64,000 bases of DNA from Nageia nagi (taxonomy: Eukaryota; Pinophyta). A model generated the notes under the pieces. That model worked only from the letters and a program-made list of their open reading frames with translations, was not told the DNA's origin and ran no database searches. Shown here one piece after another: positions 23,052 through 36,192 of the stretch (positions are counted from its first letter, which is position 1; every line of letters starts with the position of its first letter). The stretch is taken from assembly GCA_050084985.1 (NCBI GenBank), contig JBITNC010000001.1:213032001-213096000 (forward strand), written 5' to 3'. The position numbers and the translations under genes were made by a program.

Positions 23052-24540
23052 CTTTATATAGCCATGAATTACATAAAATCTAATCATTATATTCCATAAA
23101 ACCCTAACCCTAACCCTAATACTAACCCTACACACTAACCCCAACATGATACCCTAACCCCTTTACCTTAACCCACACCCTAACCTTAACACCTTAACCC
23201 TAACCCATACCTTAATAATAATAATATTTTTAATATTAATAAAATAAGATATAATAAAATAAAATAAATATAAGAAATATTTTTTTATCATCAAGAGTCC
23301 TTAAAATCAAAGGTGATTGAAGTAAAAATAATTATCAATTTTAAATTGAGGAACATGAACCCTAAATCATAACCCCTTAACCCCTAACCCTAAGTATGGT
23401 TCCTAATTACTTCATTAGATTAATTATTTTAAGTGCATCCTTCCTATAGCCATGAATTGCATAAAATTTAATCATTGTATTCCATGAAAGCCTAATCTTA
23501 ACCTTAATCCCTTAACCCTTGATTCCACATATCCTAACCCACACCTGATATCCTAACCACATACATACCCTAATATCCTAACCCACACCCTAATCCCTTC
23601 ACCCTAACACACACCCTAACCTTAACACTCTAACCTAGATCCTAACTAACCTTAACCCTTTAATACCCTAATCCTATGCCCACACCCTAAATTAGACCTT
23701 AACCCCTTCACCCTAATTCACACCCTAACCCTTTTATCCTAACCCAATCCCTAACCCTACATCCTAACCCCTCATAACTAACATACATGCACCTTGATGT
23801 TAACCTTGCACCTAATCTTAACCCACACCCTAACACCCTACACTTAAACCCTTCATCCTTGATGCCACAAATCCTAACCCACATCCACACCCACCCCATA
23901 ATCCCTTAATAACCTAACCCCTTCATCCTAACCCATACCCTAATTAATCCTAACCCTTTAATACTCTAATCTTATTCCCTAACCCTAACCCCATACCCTA
24001 ACCTTAACCCCACACCCTAACCTACACCCTAACTACTTTACCATAACCCATGCCCCTAACCTTACACCCTAACCCTAACCCCACACCCTAACCCCTTCAC
24101 TCTAACCCACACCCTAACCCCTTCACTCTAACCCACACCCTAACCTTGACCCCACACCATCAACTTAACCTTACACCCTAACCCACACCCACACCATGAT
24201 CTTAATGCTACACTCTAACCTTAACCCACACCCTAACATCCTAACCATACCCTAACCATATATTGTAACCCTAACACACACCCTAACTTCTTCATCCTAA
24301 TCTATGATCCCACACCTTAACCTTAACCTTAACCTTACACTCTAACCCTAACCAATACCCTAACCCCTTCACCCTTGACCCCACATATCCTAACCCCTTC
24401 ACCCGTGACCCCACATATCCTAACCCATATCCCACATCCTAACCCACACCCATATCATAACCCTAACACTTAATACCATAGCCAACACCCTAACCCCTTC
24501 ACCCTAATGCACATCCTAACCAACCCTAATCCACACCCTT
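23052..24540. repeat. Telomere-like interstitial tract, right part
   Basis: From about 23100 the plus strand is dominated by CCCTAACC, CACACCCTAACC and CCCCTTCACCCTAACCC words in loose tandem order, interrupted by an AT-rich block at 23215-23290. The hexamer CCCTAA predominates; the plant telomere heptamer CCCTAAA is only occasional (for example 23352-23370). Apparent ORFs here simply translate the repeat. It joins the 9356-9783 tract once the inserted element is removed. Confidence 0.85.
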
Positions 24541-25255
24541 ATTATTAATAATAAAATAAAACATAATTACTATTTTTAATATTTGTAAAATATGATATAA
24601 ATAAATTCAAATAAATTAAATTAAATAATATTTTTGAATATTAATAAAATATAACATAATTATTAATGAAATAAAATATAATAATTATATTTTTAAATAA
24701 AATTAATTTTTCCCCTACTTAACATGCTCGATACTATATCTAACTCCTACCTTGATGCTAGACTTGATGCATGAAAATATTGGATATAGTATCGAATTGG
24801 TCATCAAAATAAAAAACTATTTCCCACTCATTCTATAAATTTTATCTTATAGTGCTATAATACATATTTCATAGGAAGAAGGGGATGAGGGAGAGAGCCA
24901 TTGACCTAAAGGGACCATTTTTGAAGGTTCAATTAGCTTGCAGGTACACCCTAGTATGGTATTATTAAAATTTTTATTTTTGTATTAGGTTTTAGGGAGG
25001 GAGGAATTTATCAAAATTCTACATAGAATTTGGGGTTATATGGATGAATTTCTAAATATACTACATATAATTTGTTATTTATTTGGACAATAAAAACATA
25101 AACACATGATAACATAATGATTCAAATAAAAAACCTAGGAAAATGGTACTTACTCAAACTAGAATGATGTCTTGGCTTAATTTCAAGCTTTGATTACAAA
25201 CTCCCTTACTCCCTTTTAATGCTTAGATGCTCCCTAGCTTGATTTATTAGGGTTT
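24541..25255. other. AT-rich stretch, no gene recognised
   Basis: 24541-24700 is a low-complexity AATAAAT block like those at 9515 and 23215. 24700-25255 shows no coding or RNA signature that I can support. Confidence 0.5.
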
Positions 25256-26255
25256 TACACCTCCTAATGATCATGTCCTAAAATACTAGATCTTTCTTAT
25301 AAAATTTTTATACATGTGGATTAGGGCACTCACACCCATAACATTTAGTGTAAAACCATTTTCAACTACTCTTTGATGTATATTTATTCCATATTTTAGA
25401 GCTTCCATGGTGGTACATATTATAAGAATTCTAAAAAAGGTTAGAAATGAAGATTTTACACCAAAATATTGCATCTACCTAAAATTCTTTAGGACCTTTT
25501 TAAAAAACTCATCTTATGTATATCTTGTAATCATTATAGTCCACAAACCTATGTTTGCATGATGCATCTAGTCAAATAATTCATATGCCTTCTATATGAT
25601 TTCATATTTTGCATACATGTATGTCAAGGCATTCAAAACCATAACATACCATACAAAACCATTTTCAAGTACTCTTTGATGTATTTTCATACCTTGTTCT
25701 AGACCTCTCATGATGGCATATACCAGAAGAATGCTAGAAAAGGTTACAAAGTTAGGTTTAGCACTTGATAATTACATCTTCCTACAATTCTCTAGGGTAT
25801 TTTGAGAAAACCCATCTTGTGCATATATTACAATCATTGTAGTCTATAAAACTATATTTGCATCATGCATCCTGTTAAGTAATTCACCTATCTTCTCTAT
25901 GCTTCTATATTTTGTGCATATCTTGCCATCACTACAACCCATGAAACTATATATGAATCATGTATCTTGGTAATGAAATTCAAAAATTATTAAAGATATC
26001 CTACATGGATAAGAAGGTAAAAAATGCATATATAATGATTCATCCTAAGAATAATTCAATAAGATTCACTCATGCTATTTAAGTATTTACAATCGTTATC
26101 CACTAGAACTACATGAATGAATGCAAATATAATACATACAAAGGTTATGCTATTGATGGTGGTCACCAATTGTTTTAGTATATCAAATATATTAAGGAAA
26201 TCCTTACTATAACCATGAATTACATACCCTCAAATTATTGTAATTTAAAAAATTA
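25256..26255 (-). pseudogene. PPR pseudogene fragment (PLS motifs)
   Basis: The minus strand gives IITTMEAL-type L motif sequence with INIHQRVVENGFTLNVM at 25330-25400, a second block IHQRVLENGF near 25650-25690, TTMIVIYAQDGFSQN near 25820-25850 and a third block with FVCIIFAFIHVVLVDN near 26090-26170. These are successive L and S motifs. PPR proteins act in mitochondria or chloroplasts on RNA. Every block is in a different frame or broken, and no start or targeting peptide is seen. It continues the array at higher coordinates. Confidence 0.75.
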
Positions 26256-28320
26256 TGTTTACATCATACATCCTAAAAAATAATTCTTGAGCCTTGTGTA
26301 TTCTTCCATATTTTGCATACATATCTATCAAGGCACTCACAACCAATATGGTATTCATTGCATACTCAAAGGTTTTTCATAACTCTCATAACAAGTCTAG
26401 GAGTCTTTAACAACCTAAAAATAATTATCAAATTTTCATTATGCTAGAAAAGAAGCAATTCTTTATCTTCAACCTCCACATCATGCACTAGATGTATTAT
26501 GCTTGGAATATACCCTACTTTCATCTCACTTGATAATTTCTCTATCTTTCTATAGATATCCTATGTTTTTGTGTGTAATTTATCTCTTACAAGAAAAGCT
26601 TGTACCCTTTTATCAACTTTAATCTAACTACATGTAGGAATCTTATTGATTTCTCTATCTTTCATCAATGTCCTTACTCTTTGGACATCATCCCAACTTT
26701 CCACTTCAAAATAAATATTTGAAAGAATAACATAATATGGAGCATATTTAGGCTAAAAAAAAATGATTTTTTCCATAAATTACCCTATTCCTACATTCTT
26801 ATGTGATCCACAAGTACCAAGAAGACACATACACACATCCAAATCAAGTTGTATAGGTATCTTGATAATGAAGTCCAAAGATTCCTCAAGATAGCCTCCA
26901 TGAATAATAAAATATGTTTTCATCTTGATAATGAATTACATACCATCCAATCATTACATTCCATGAAACTATATTTGTATCATCCATATTGTAAAGCAAT
27001 TCTTAAGCCTTATGCATTCTTTCATATTTTGTATACATATCTATCAAGATATTCATGATCATAACATTGGATATAAAACCCATTACATGCATATCTAATT
27101 ATCATTATATTACATGATATTACATTTAAATTAAGTAATTTATCAAAAAAATAAGGGTCACTTTCAATGAATCCATTTTATGCATATCCTATGATCACTG
27201 TAGTCCATGAAACTATGTCTACATCATTCATCTTGGTAATGAAGTTCAAAGCTTCCTTAAGATAGCTTGCATGATCAATAAGGTCAATAATGCATGTGTA
27301 ATGATTCATCTTGGGAATAATGAAATAAGAGTCACTCATGCTATTTAAGTATTTATAGCCCTCATTTACTATACCTACATGGTTGCATGTGAGTAGAATA
27401 CATAAAAAGGTTATGCTATCAAGGATTATCCTTAAGTGCTTCATCATATCTAATAGCATAAGGGAATCCTTTCTATAACCATGAATTGCATACACTTCAA
27501 TCAATTTAGTCCATGAAACTATATTTTTATTATGCATCTTGTAAAATAGTTCTTAGGCCTTGTATATTTATTTCATATTTTGTATACATGTCTATCAAGG
27601 CATTAACAACCACAACATTGGATGCAAAATCATCAACTACTCTTTGATGTATATCCATACCTTCCCTTAGATCTTCCTTTATGGCACATGCTAGAAGAAT
27701 GCTAACAAAGGTTGTAGAGTTTGGCTTTACATCTAATAATTTCATTTGCTTAAAAGTCTTAAGATCCTTTTAATAAAACCATTATATGCATATAAAATGA
27801 TCATTATGTTGTATGATACTACATTTCAATGAGGTAATTTATCAAACAATTAAGGGGCCCTTTCAAAGTATCCATTTTGTGCATATCCTACCATCATTAT
27901 AGTCTATGAAACTGTGTCTAAATTATGCATCTTAGTAATAAAGTTCAAATCTTCCTCAAGATAGCCTACACAACCAAGAAGGTCAACAATGCATGTGCAA
28001 TAATTCATACCAGGAATAATGCAAGAAGAGTCACTCATGCTATTTAAGTATTTATAACCCTCATCCATCATACCTACATGGATGTATGCAAAGATAACAC
28101 ATACAAATGTTATGTTATTAGGTATGGTACCCAAATGCTTTAATAGATCAAAGAGCTTAAGGGAATCCTTGTTATGACCATGAATTATATACCTTATAAT
28201 CATTGTAGTACATGAAACTATATTTGCATCATGCATCTTGTAAAATAATTTTTGGGATTTTTTATTCTTCTATATTTTGTATATATACTTATCAAGGCAT
28301 TCATAGCCATTATGGTAGTC
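26256..28320 (-). pseudogene. PPR-DYW pseudogene unit 1 of a tandem array
   Basis: Reading down on the minus strand: S motif NIVSCTTMIIRYIIHGHNKD and ITFVCVIFAYIHVGMMDEGY with the E-type linker CTCIVDLLGCVGYLEEDLNF (28236-27904); L motifs SILLACAIKEDLREGMDIHQ (27700-27660); another S motif and linker (27537-27178); the E motif YAPYYVILSNIYFEVESWDD with VRTLMKDREINKIPTCS (26765-26640); then the DYW start KIEKLSSEMKVGYIPS and VMKNL-VCNEYH (26560-26365). The DYW domain is the RNA-editing deaminase domain. It is cut at VCNEYH and runs, out of frame, into VVSALIDMYAKYGRIHKAQE. Stops and frame breaks make it non-functional. Confidence 0.85.
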
Positions 28321-29624
28321 ATTACATACTCAAAGGTTCTTCAAAACTCTAATAATAGTTCTAGGGGGAGTCTCTAACAACCTGAATATAATTTCCAACT
28401 TTTCACTATGCTAGAAAAGAATCAATTATTTATCATCAACCTCCACATCATACAATGTAGGTATTATGATTAGAATATACCTTGTTATCTTCATCTCACT
28501 TGATAATATTTCTAGTTTTTCATATATCTCCTATATTCTTGGGTGTAATCTATCTCATAGAAGAAAATCATGTACCCTTTTGTTAACTTCAATCCAACTA
28601 TATCTAGGTATTTTCTTGATTTCTCTATCATTCATCAATGTACTTAATCTTTGTATATCATCCCAACTACCCACTTCAACATAAATATTTGAAACAAGAA
28701 CATAACATGGAGCATATTTAGGCTCTAATAAAAAATGAGTTTTACCACATATTCCCTTATTCCTACATTATTATGTGATCTATAAGCACCAAGTAGAGAC
28801 ATCTACACACCCAAATTAGGTTGTATAGGCATCTTGAAAATGAAGTTTAAATCTTCCTCAAGATAGCCTCCATGAACAAGAAACCATGTTTGAATCTTGA
28901 TAGTGAATTTCATACCCTCCAATCATTGTATTCCATGAAACTATATTTACATCCTAAATCTTGTACAAAAATTCTATGATACTGCATTTCGATGAGGTAA
29001 TTTGTCAAATAATTAAGGGATATTTTTAGTGTATACATTTTGTGAATATCTTACCATCATTACATTCTATGAGACTATGTCTACATCATTCATATTGGTA
29101 ATTAAGTTCAAAGCTTTCTCAAGATAGCCTATACAACAAAGAAGGTTAATAATGCATGTGTAATGATTCATCCCATGAATAATACAATAAGAGTCACTTA
29201 TACTATTTTTAAGTATTTACAACCCTCATCCACTAGACTTACACTGCTATATGCAAGTAGAACACATACAAATATTATGCTATCAAGGAAGGTCCCTAAG
29301 TGCTTAATTGGATCAAAGAGATTAAGGGAATCCTTATTTTAACCATAAATCATTATAGTCCATGAAACTATATTTGCATCATGCCTTATGTATTCTTTCA
29401 TGTTTTATATACATGTTTATCAAGGAATTCACAACTATAATATTATATGTGAAAATATTTTCAACTACTCTTTGATGGATGTCCATACCTTAATCAATAT
29501 AGCTTGTATTTTCAAGAAGTTTAATAATGCATATATAATGATTCATCCTAGGAATAATATAATAAGAGCCACACATGATATTTAAGTATTTATAGCCTTG
29601 ATCCACTAACTACATCCTTGTTGT
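28321..29624 (-). pseudogene. PPR-DYW pseudogene unit 2 of the array
   Basis: It repeats the arrangement of unit 1 about 1.96 kb further up: E motif near 28600-28725 (the same SNIYVEVGSWDD and LMNDREIKKIP-like words), DYW start near 28400-28560, and the same DYW-to-PPR junction near 28325-28340. Further up, S-motif and linker remnants at 28960-29590 are heavily decayed. All are on the minus strand. It is interrupted at about 29625 by unrelated sequence. Confidence 0.78.
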
Positions 29625-31335
29625 TTTTATTATTTTCTATTTAGTAGCCTCACATGGTGAACAAAGATGATAATTCTGAAGGGGGTTCGTCTAAAAAAGG
29701 AAAGAAAATATATAATGAAGAAGATGATAAGTCCAAGTAGGTAGGTTTCAATAAAAGTCAAATTATTAATATAATATGAATGTACTTTATTTAATGATAT
29801 CATTTCATAAGGAAAATAATATTTTTTTAACTTTTTGTAGTTAGAAGGCTTTACAAAATATTTGACTAAAGGAATAAGGTTTCTTCCAAACTATTTATAT
29901 AGGAAAATCCCATAAAACATCCATGTTGGTGATGATGTTGATGTTGATGAGGACATCCAAATAGGGGTTATAGGCACTCCTACTAGTTTGGTTTTTAATT
30001 TGAATTGTCAATTTCCAATAAATTATTAAAAAATATCATATTTATTATTTTATTAATTCCCATACTATGAATTTATATCTTGTTAAAGGTGATGTAATCA
30101 CTATTAAAATTGCATTGTAAGTCAATCAACCTCCATGATACATCACATGCAAGGGATCATGTGGGATTAATATTAAAGTGAAAATTAATGATGAAGTACT
30201 TATGGATGAGGTAGATAAAAGTTGATGCCCTTAAAAATACATCTTTATATATAGTTTTACACTTAGGTCACTTGTTTGGTGAAGCATTAAAGAATGTCAC
30301 ATACAAAGAATTCTAACATACATTGGATCTTCCTTGGAGAAATAAAAATGAATATGGTACATGATTTTAATTATAGTATATTAATAATAATTTTTTACCT
30401 TAAAAAACTTATATTCTAAAAAATAGAAACTAAATAAATAAATAAATGGGAGTGAGCCTTAGGAGGAAAAGGAATGATATCCAAATAGAGATTGAAAATG
30501 TTTCACCTAAGGAGTATTTCATATACAAAATAAATTCTAGTCTTGATAAGAGTGTAAATAAATATTTTGTGAGAAGAGTTAATCAAAATTAAGAACACAA
30601 AAAAAGGAACAACTCTATGGAATCACCACAAGAGAAAGCATCGCACTCCATCTTCAAACTATTAAGAAAATATAAGATGCCAAAATAAGAAGTGTAGGAA
30701 GAAAAGGGATAAAAGCCCAATTTATGAGTATATTTACTATTTTTTAATATATAAAAATGAAAAGTTTAATATTTATACTATTTAAAAATTAAATATATAT
30801 TTAAGTTTTTTGTAGGTTGAAATATATAATTGTCCACCAATAGATCTAGTGTTACAATATGATGTTATGTAGGGGTGAGAGAAGTTGTAAAATGTGTAGG
30901 ATAATGGAGTAAGTAATTATTACTATTTTAATTTCCCTAAAGTAGTTCAATTATGAGGATGCATAATATTTATAGTTTTTGTTTTTTTACTAACATTTTT
31001 ATAAGTTTATTTGTAAGAATCCAATTCAATACCATAGGTGATGATATGTGGTGGTACTAGTGATGATGGTTCCTAGGATGTTGTTGCTAATGATGGTGAC
31101 AATGCTAGTGATGATTTTCATGATGATGATGTAATGATAATGATGGTTGATTTTCTCAAGATGAGGATTAAGGATGTAGAGAGAAATGACTCTTGATTTA
31201 TACTTAATGATATTTAAAGTTTGACTATTTTATGCGTTTACTTAGTATTTGATGTACTTATGAGAAATGGCTCTTGATGCACTTATGTTTATTATTTTTA
31301 TTATATTGAATATGTTTGAGTGTTCAAAATTTAGT
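29625..31335 (+). mobile_element. Unclassified insertion in the PPR array, coding-like remnants
   Basis: PPR similarity stops at about 29624 and resumes at about 31336, so this ~1.7-kb segment is probably inserted. The plus strand has MVNKDDNSEGGSSKKGKK at 29657-29712 ending in a good splice donor (AAGTAGGTAGG), then after a TTTTTTGTAG acceptor-like site at about 29840 the frame EGFTKYLTKGIRFLPNYLY, and acidic DDG-rich coding-like sequence at 31050-31160. This suggests a broken multi-exon gene, perhaps a transposase, but no family is recognised and no terminal repeats were found. Limits are approximate. Confidence 0.4.
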
Positions 31336-32477
31336 TTTATGAAATAATTCATATGCCCTATCTATGTTTACTCATTTTGTATACATTAGAGCATTCCCAA
31401 TAATAATATTAAATAGAAAACCATTTTGAATCACTCTTTTATGGATGTCCATACATTCTTCTAGAGATCCCATGATGGCATATGTCAAAAGAATGATGGA
31501 AAAGGTTACAAAGACAAATTTTACACTTGATAATTACATTTTCCTAAATGTCTTTAGGGCCTTTTTAGAAAATCCATCTTGTGCATATCCTACATTACAT
31601 TTCATCACCAATAATCTCTATAAGAATATTCTCCATGTTTGAAAAGATGGAATCTACTCGCATACCTCACAACCATGACCCTTGGAATAATATTGAATAT
31701 AAACTTGGTTTTAGTATGGTAAATATTACTTACTCGAAGGTTCTTCATAACTATCTATAGGAATAGAAGTAATTCTTTTTCATTAGCCTCCATATCATGA
31801 AACATAGGTATTGTATTTGGAATATATCCCACTACCTTCATATCACTCAATGATTCATCCTAGGAATAATGCAATGAAAGTCACTCATACTATTAAAGTA
31901 TTTGCAACCTTCATCCACTATACGTATATGGTTTCATGCAAGTAGAACACATACAAAGGCTATGTTGTTAAGTTTGGTTCAATGAAATTAAGGTCATCCC
32001 TATTATAACCATGAATTGCATATCCTATAATCATAATAGTCTATGAAACTATGTTTACATCATGCATATTATCAAACAAGTCTTGGGAATTTTGTATTCT
32101 TCCATATTTTATATACATGTATATCAAGGCACTCATAATCACTATGGAAATCATTGCATACTCAAAGGTTCTTCATAAATTTAATAATAGTTTTGGGAGG
32201 AGTTTTAAATAACCTGAACATAGTTGTCAACTTTTCACTATGTTAGTAGAGAAGCATATCTTTATCATCAACCTCCACATCATGCAATGTAGGTATTATG
32301 TTTGGAATGTACCATGCTACATTCATTTCACTCAATAATTTCTCTAATTTTCTATATATATCCTATATTTTTGGTTGTAATTTGTCTCCTATAAGAAAAG
32401 CATGTACACTTTTATCAAATTTAATCTAACTACATCTAGGTATCTTCTTAATTTCTCTATCTTTTATAAATATTCTT
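31336..32477 (-). pseudogene. PPR-DYW pseudogene unit 3, truncated
   Basis: Minus-strand L motif remnants lie at 31330-31600. A DYW fragment (GYIPNTIPMFHDMEANEKE followed by VMKNLRVSN) lies at about 31725-31840. S-motif remnants lie at 31850-32100, the recurring DYW-to-PPR junction near 32165-32180, a DYW start at 32210-32390 and the end of an E motif (KDREIKKIP-like) at 32410-32465. The E motif is cut at about 32478, where a different sequence begins, probably the LTR of the next element. Confidence 0.75.
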
Positions 32478-34023
32478 TGTAGTGTAAAATTCATGTTTTA
32501 ATTATGTATTAAGATGCATAAATAAGTAAGTATCACACATAAACTTCAAGAGCACATAACTACACTTTACTTGATTAGAATTAGATAAGAATGATAGTAA
32601 AGGTATGGATAAAACTTTAAAGAATATTTGAAAACTTTGCAAGAACTATGTAAATACCTAAATTCATATAATATGGGTAGGGGTAGCTCCAACTTAGGCC
32701 TCTTAAGTTACATAAATAAGCTTGAAATGAGTATACTCATTCCAAATAGCAATGTGAGCCCCCTAGTACCCAAATAAATGATAACAACAAAGTATATGAT
32801 TCCTATTATATAAATGCTTATACCTAAATGATGTTTGAATAATTTTCAATGTGTATTTAAATAATTTAGGTTGATATTTACATTATTAAATGAACAAATA
32901 TGAGTTCTAGAATGTGAAAACCTAAAAAAGTTTAAATGCTATCAAATTATAAGATCTTTAAATATCCTTGGATCTTTAAAATCCAAGGATACCCAGAAGA
33001 TCAAAAGGATTCTTAAACCATATATAAATTATTGTATGGAATCAAATATAAAGTTCTATAGTGAAAATGAAAACTAAAATGATTTTAGACTAAAAAAAAT
33101 ACTAAATGCACATATGTTTTATTGGAGTATACAAAGCTTGATAGATCCTAGCTTTACCATGGGTGATATATCTCCAAACTTGTAAAACCTTGAATATACC
33201 ATAATTTATATAATGGAAAATTATATTTATCACAAGAGCATTACCATAAGGATTGTAACATGAAGATATTAAAATTGTAATAGTAGGAGATCCTCCAAAA
33301 GCATGTAATCCTTGAGAAAATCCTTCCAACCCTAGCTTCAAACCCTCTTAAGAATATTAGAGAAAAAATATTAGGAGTATAAATCACAAGTGTGCAATTA
33401 TAGAACCAAAATAATGCATAATTGATAAATTGATGCATTATTTATCTACAATATTTAATTGAAGCATATATTAGAAATATGGCATCAAATGAACAATAAT
33501 AAATAATGTACCTTAATCAAAATTGCATAAACATGAAATAAAGGAGACCATTCATCAATCACCATAACACATTCACAAATATGTATGCCACAAATGGCCT
33601 AGAAGTGACATGTCACTGATTGCATGGAATAAGTAGATTGATGAAAGGAATAAAAGATATGCAAGAGCAAGTCAAAAATGTTTAATAGATCTGTGTTGTT
33701 ACAAAACCCATTTTAGGTAGGATAGAGGAATCTTGCATGTGTTGAAGTATCTCTTGGTATTTTGGATGCTCATGCATTATGATGTTGTGTTAACTTGAAT
33801 TTGTTTTTATAGCAACATCTTTGTCTTCTTTAATTCTTGAGATCATTGCATATTACATAGTTTGAGATGTCTTTCTTTGTATTTGATACCTTTTACATTG
33901 TATAATGGTTTATTACATTGATTACATTTCCTTGGGTGTATTTTGACCTTATTTTACAATAAATATAATTGAATATCTAAAATGATTTATTTAATAAATA
34001 ATAATTCATTTTTAACATCTACA
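32478..34023 (-). repeat. Putative 3' LTR of the Tat element at 34-41 kb
   Basis: On the minus strand the sequence starting at 34023 (TGTAGATGTTAAAAATGAAT) follows a purine tract and resembles the LTR start of the 13.3-kb family (TGTAGACACCTAAAAATG). The far end is placed where PPR similarity breaks at about 32478, next to a TG dinucleotide. No second LTR was found at the other end of the element, so the length is inference. ORFs inside it are not supported as genes. Confidence 0.5.
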
Positions 34024-34040
34024 TTTTACTCCTCTTCGGA
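34024..34040 (-). other. Polypurine tract of the 34-41 kb Tat element
   Basis: The minus strand reads TCCGAAGAGGAGTAAAA into TGTAGATG, the same layout as in the 13.3-kb family. Confidence 0.65.
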
Positions 34041-35028
34041 GGTGTGATTGAAGAAATGAAATTAAATGTCCAAATAAGAACACATAAGAAAAATTTTGAG
34101 AACTTTGAACTCTTTAATACACTATAATTTTATTAATATGTTTATGATGAGGATATATTATTTCTCCCTTTTGGCTTGGATGCCCTAAGAAAGGTCTTTG
34201 AGTGGAGCAACCAAGAAAAAACTTGAAGAACTATGTATCTTCATTCTTTGTGATATATGTGCTATAGAAGGAACTCTAATAGTAGGTATTCTTATGGATC
34301 CATGTCTAATATATGAAATAAAGTGTATTATATTATCCCTTGTACTATTCAACCATGGGTATAGCCATTCCATTATGTATGATACTCAAAAAACTAATGC
34401 ACTCATGCCTTTAAATAGAAGAGGTCATTTTTTTGGATTTTTTACTTTTTTTAATGTAGGTACCTATAGAAAGGTGTTAGCTATACCTTTTATAAAAATA
34501 ATTTGGATACATATTGAGTTATATCTTCCATTGATAATGATTCAATGTTAGCAATCTACTTATGGATGCATCACTAGTTTATCTTTTGAGTGAGTGAACT
34601 AACTATTTTGGTGGCCATCAATTATCATATGTTTTATGTCTATGACCTGAAGAGATTATGCTTTGTATGGTTAAAATAAAAATTATATGGATACATACAA
34701 ATTTTTATCAACCATTGGGTATAAGCCAATGTTAATATTTTTCTTATGGTTGCATCTCTAGTTTATGTTTTAAGTGAGTGAACTCTCACTAGTCATATTG
34801 TTGGCTATCAGTGACCTTGTGTTTTATGTCAATGGTCTGTAGACATTATAATATCATAAATTTTTATATATTTTTTAATTCCATTCCATTAGTGGCATAT
34901 AGATAGTAATACACATCATTATCTATGTGGAAACAATATAAGAGAATGAAAAAATAAAAATAAAATACTATGATACAAGTACCTTATGTAGGATCTTGAA
35001 TTTTTTGTAAAGTACAAAGCCATAATAT
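34041..35028 (-). other. 3' untranslated region of the Tat element with tandem repeat
   Basis: This lies between integrase and the purine tract. Two units of about 183 bp (34497-34679 and 34680-34862) share TTTGGATACATA, the phrase GTGAGTGAACT and a TTTTATGTC(T/A)ATG end. The open plus-strand frame at 34198-34551 is antisense and matches nothing known to me. Confidence 0.55.
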
Positions 35029-36192
35029 TTATACAAATAAGAATTTAATATGGGTTTCATTGAAGGTATTTGGTTCTTCTTTGGCATCCATGGAGGAGAT
35101 TTTATAGGATCCTAGTCCTATTTCGTCTATTACAACAAATGGACCTAGCCAATTTGGCTCAAATTTCCCTTTAACTAAATCATTTGCAGCTATATTTTTT
35201 ATATTCTCCTTTACTACTAAATCCACCACTTTGAATTTTTTTGGCTTGATTTTATTTCCAAATTATCTTTTTTTTAGCTTTACATGGTACACCTTCTAAT
35301 GTTCAGTTGCTCTTAGTTTATTCTCATCTAATGACTCTAATTGTTGCAACCTAGCTTTTTTTGCATCTTCATCAGATAAATCACCTTGCAATGAAATTCT
35401 TAGTTATGGGAGTTCTAATTCCAATGGTACCACAACTTTATCTCCATGCACCAATGAGAATGGTATTACCCCAATGGATATTCTAATACTTGTTTGTATG
35501 CACATATTGCATATGGTAACTACTCATGCTAATCTCTCTTATATCTATCCTAAATTTTTGATAAAATAATTTTAATAATCTTATTAGAGGCTTCAAATTG
35601 ATAATTACCTTAAGTATAGTAAATTGAAACAAATTTTTGTGCAATGTGAAACTTTTTACAAAATGGCTTCATATCTTTACCTTTGTAATTAGGTCCATTG
35701 TCCATAATCAATCTTTTGTGGCATACCAAACCTTGTAATAATGTTTTCCACTAAAAATTCAATTATCTTATCTTGAGTGATTTATTTCATAGGGATAGCT
35801 TCAACCCATTTTGTAGTGAATTTTGTGGTTGTAATGACAAACTTATGACCTTCCCTTGAGTGTGGATTAATAAGCCTAGTCAAATCTATACACCAAGTAG
35901 AAAATAGCCATTGTGACACAATGGATTTTAATTCTTGAGTAGGCTATTTTTCTAGATTCATATGCTTTTGACATGGTAAACAAGTCTTCACATGAGCTTT
36001 ACAATATTCTTCCATTATGGGCCAATAATATTGAATGCATAAAAGTTTAGTGTACAATGCCTTTGAATGAAAAGGAACTCCACATAAACCATCATGAGCC
36101 CATTCTAATTTTGTAGCTATCTTATGTTGTGTTAAACATATCAGTAAAGCACCATCAAAATACCTTGTATACAATATCCCACCAATAATCAC
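35029..36192 (-). pseudogene. Integrase of the 34-41 kb Tat element
   Basis: The N-terminal zinc domain is well kept at 35944-36192: H and H in EWAHDGLCGVPFHSKAL and the C pair in HVKTCLPCQKH. The core follows in broken frames: STWCIDLTRLINPHSREGHK near 35830-35900, then FVITTTKFTTKWVEAIPMK and IIEFLVENIITRFGMPQKI at 35720-35830. The C-terminal half reads ANDLVKGKFEPNWLGPFVV near 35150-35200, with the GPF motif typical of gypsy integrases. Stops and a frameshift break the core. It would act in cDNA insertion. Confidence 0.83.

Noticed and set aside
23708-23899. 63-codon minus-strand frame rich in Gly, Val and Trp
   Set aside because: It is a translation of the CCCTAACC-type repeat.
23085-24540. 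CRISPR-like regular repeat
   Set aside because: No spacers of constant length; the words are degenerate telomere-like hexamers.
34198-34551. 117-codon plus-strand frame
   Set aside because: It lies antisense in the 3' untranslated region of a minus-strand Tat element, partly next to a tandem repeat, with no known motif.
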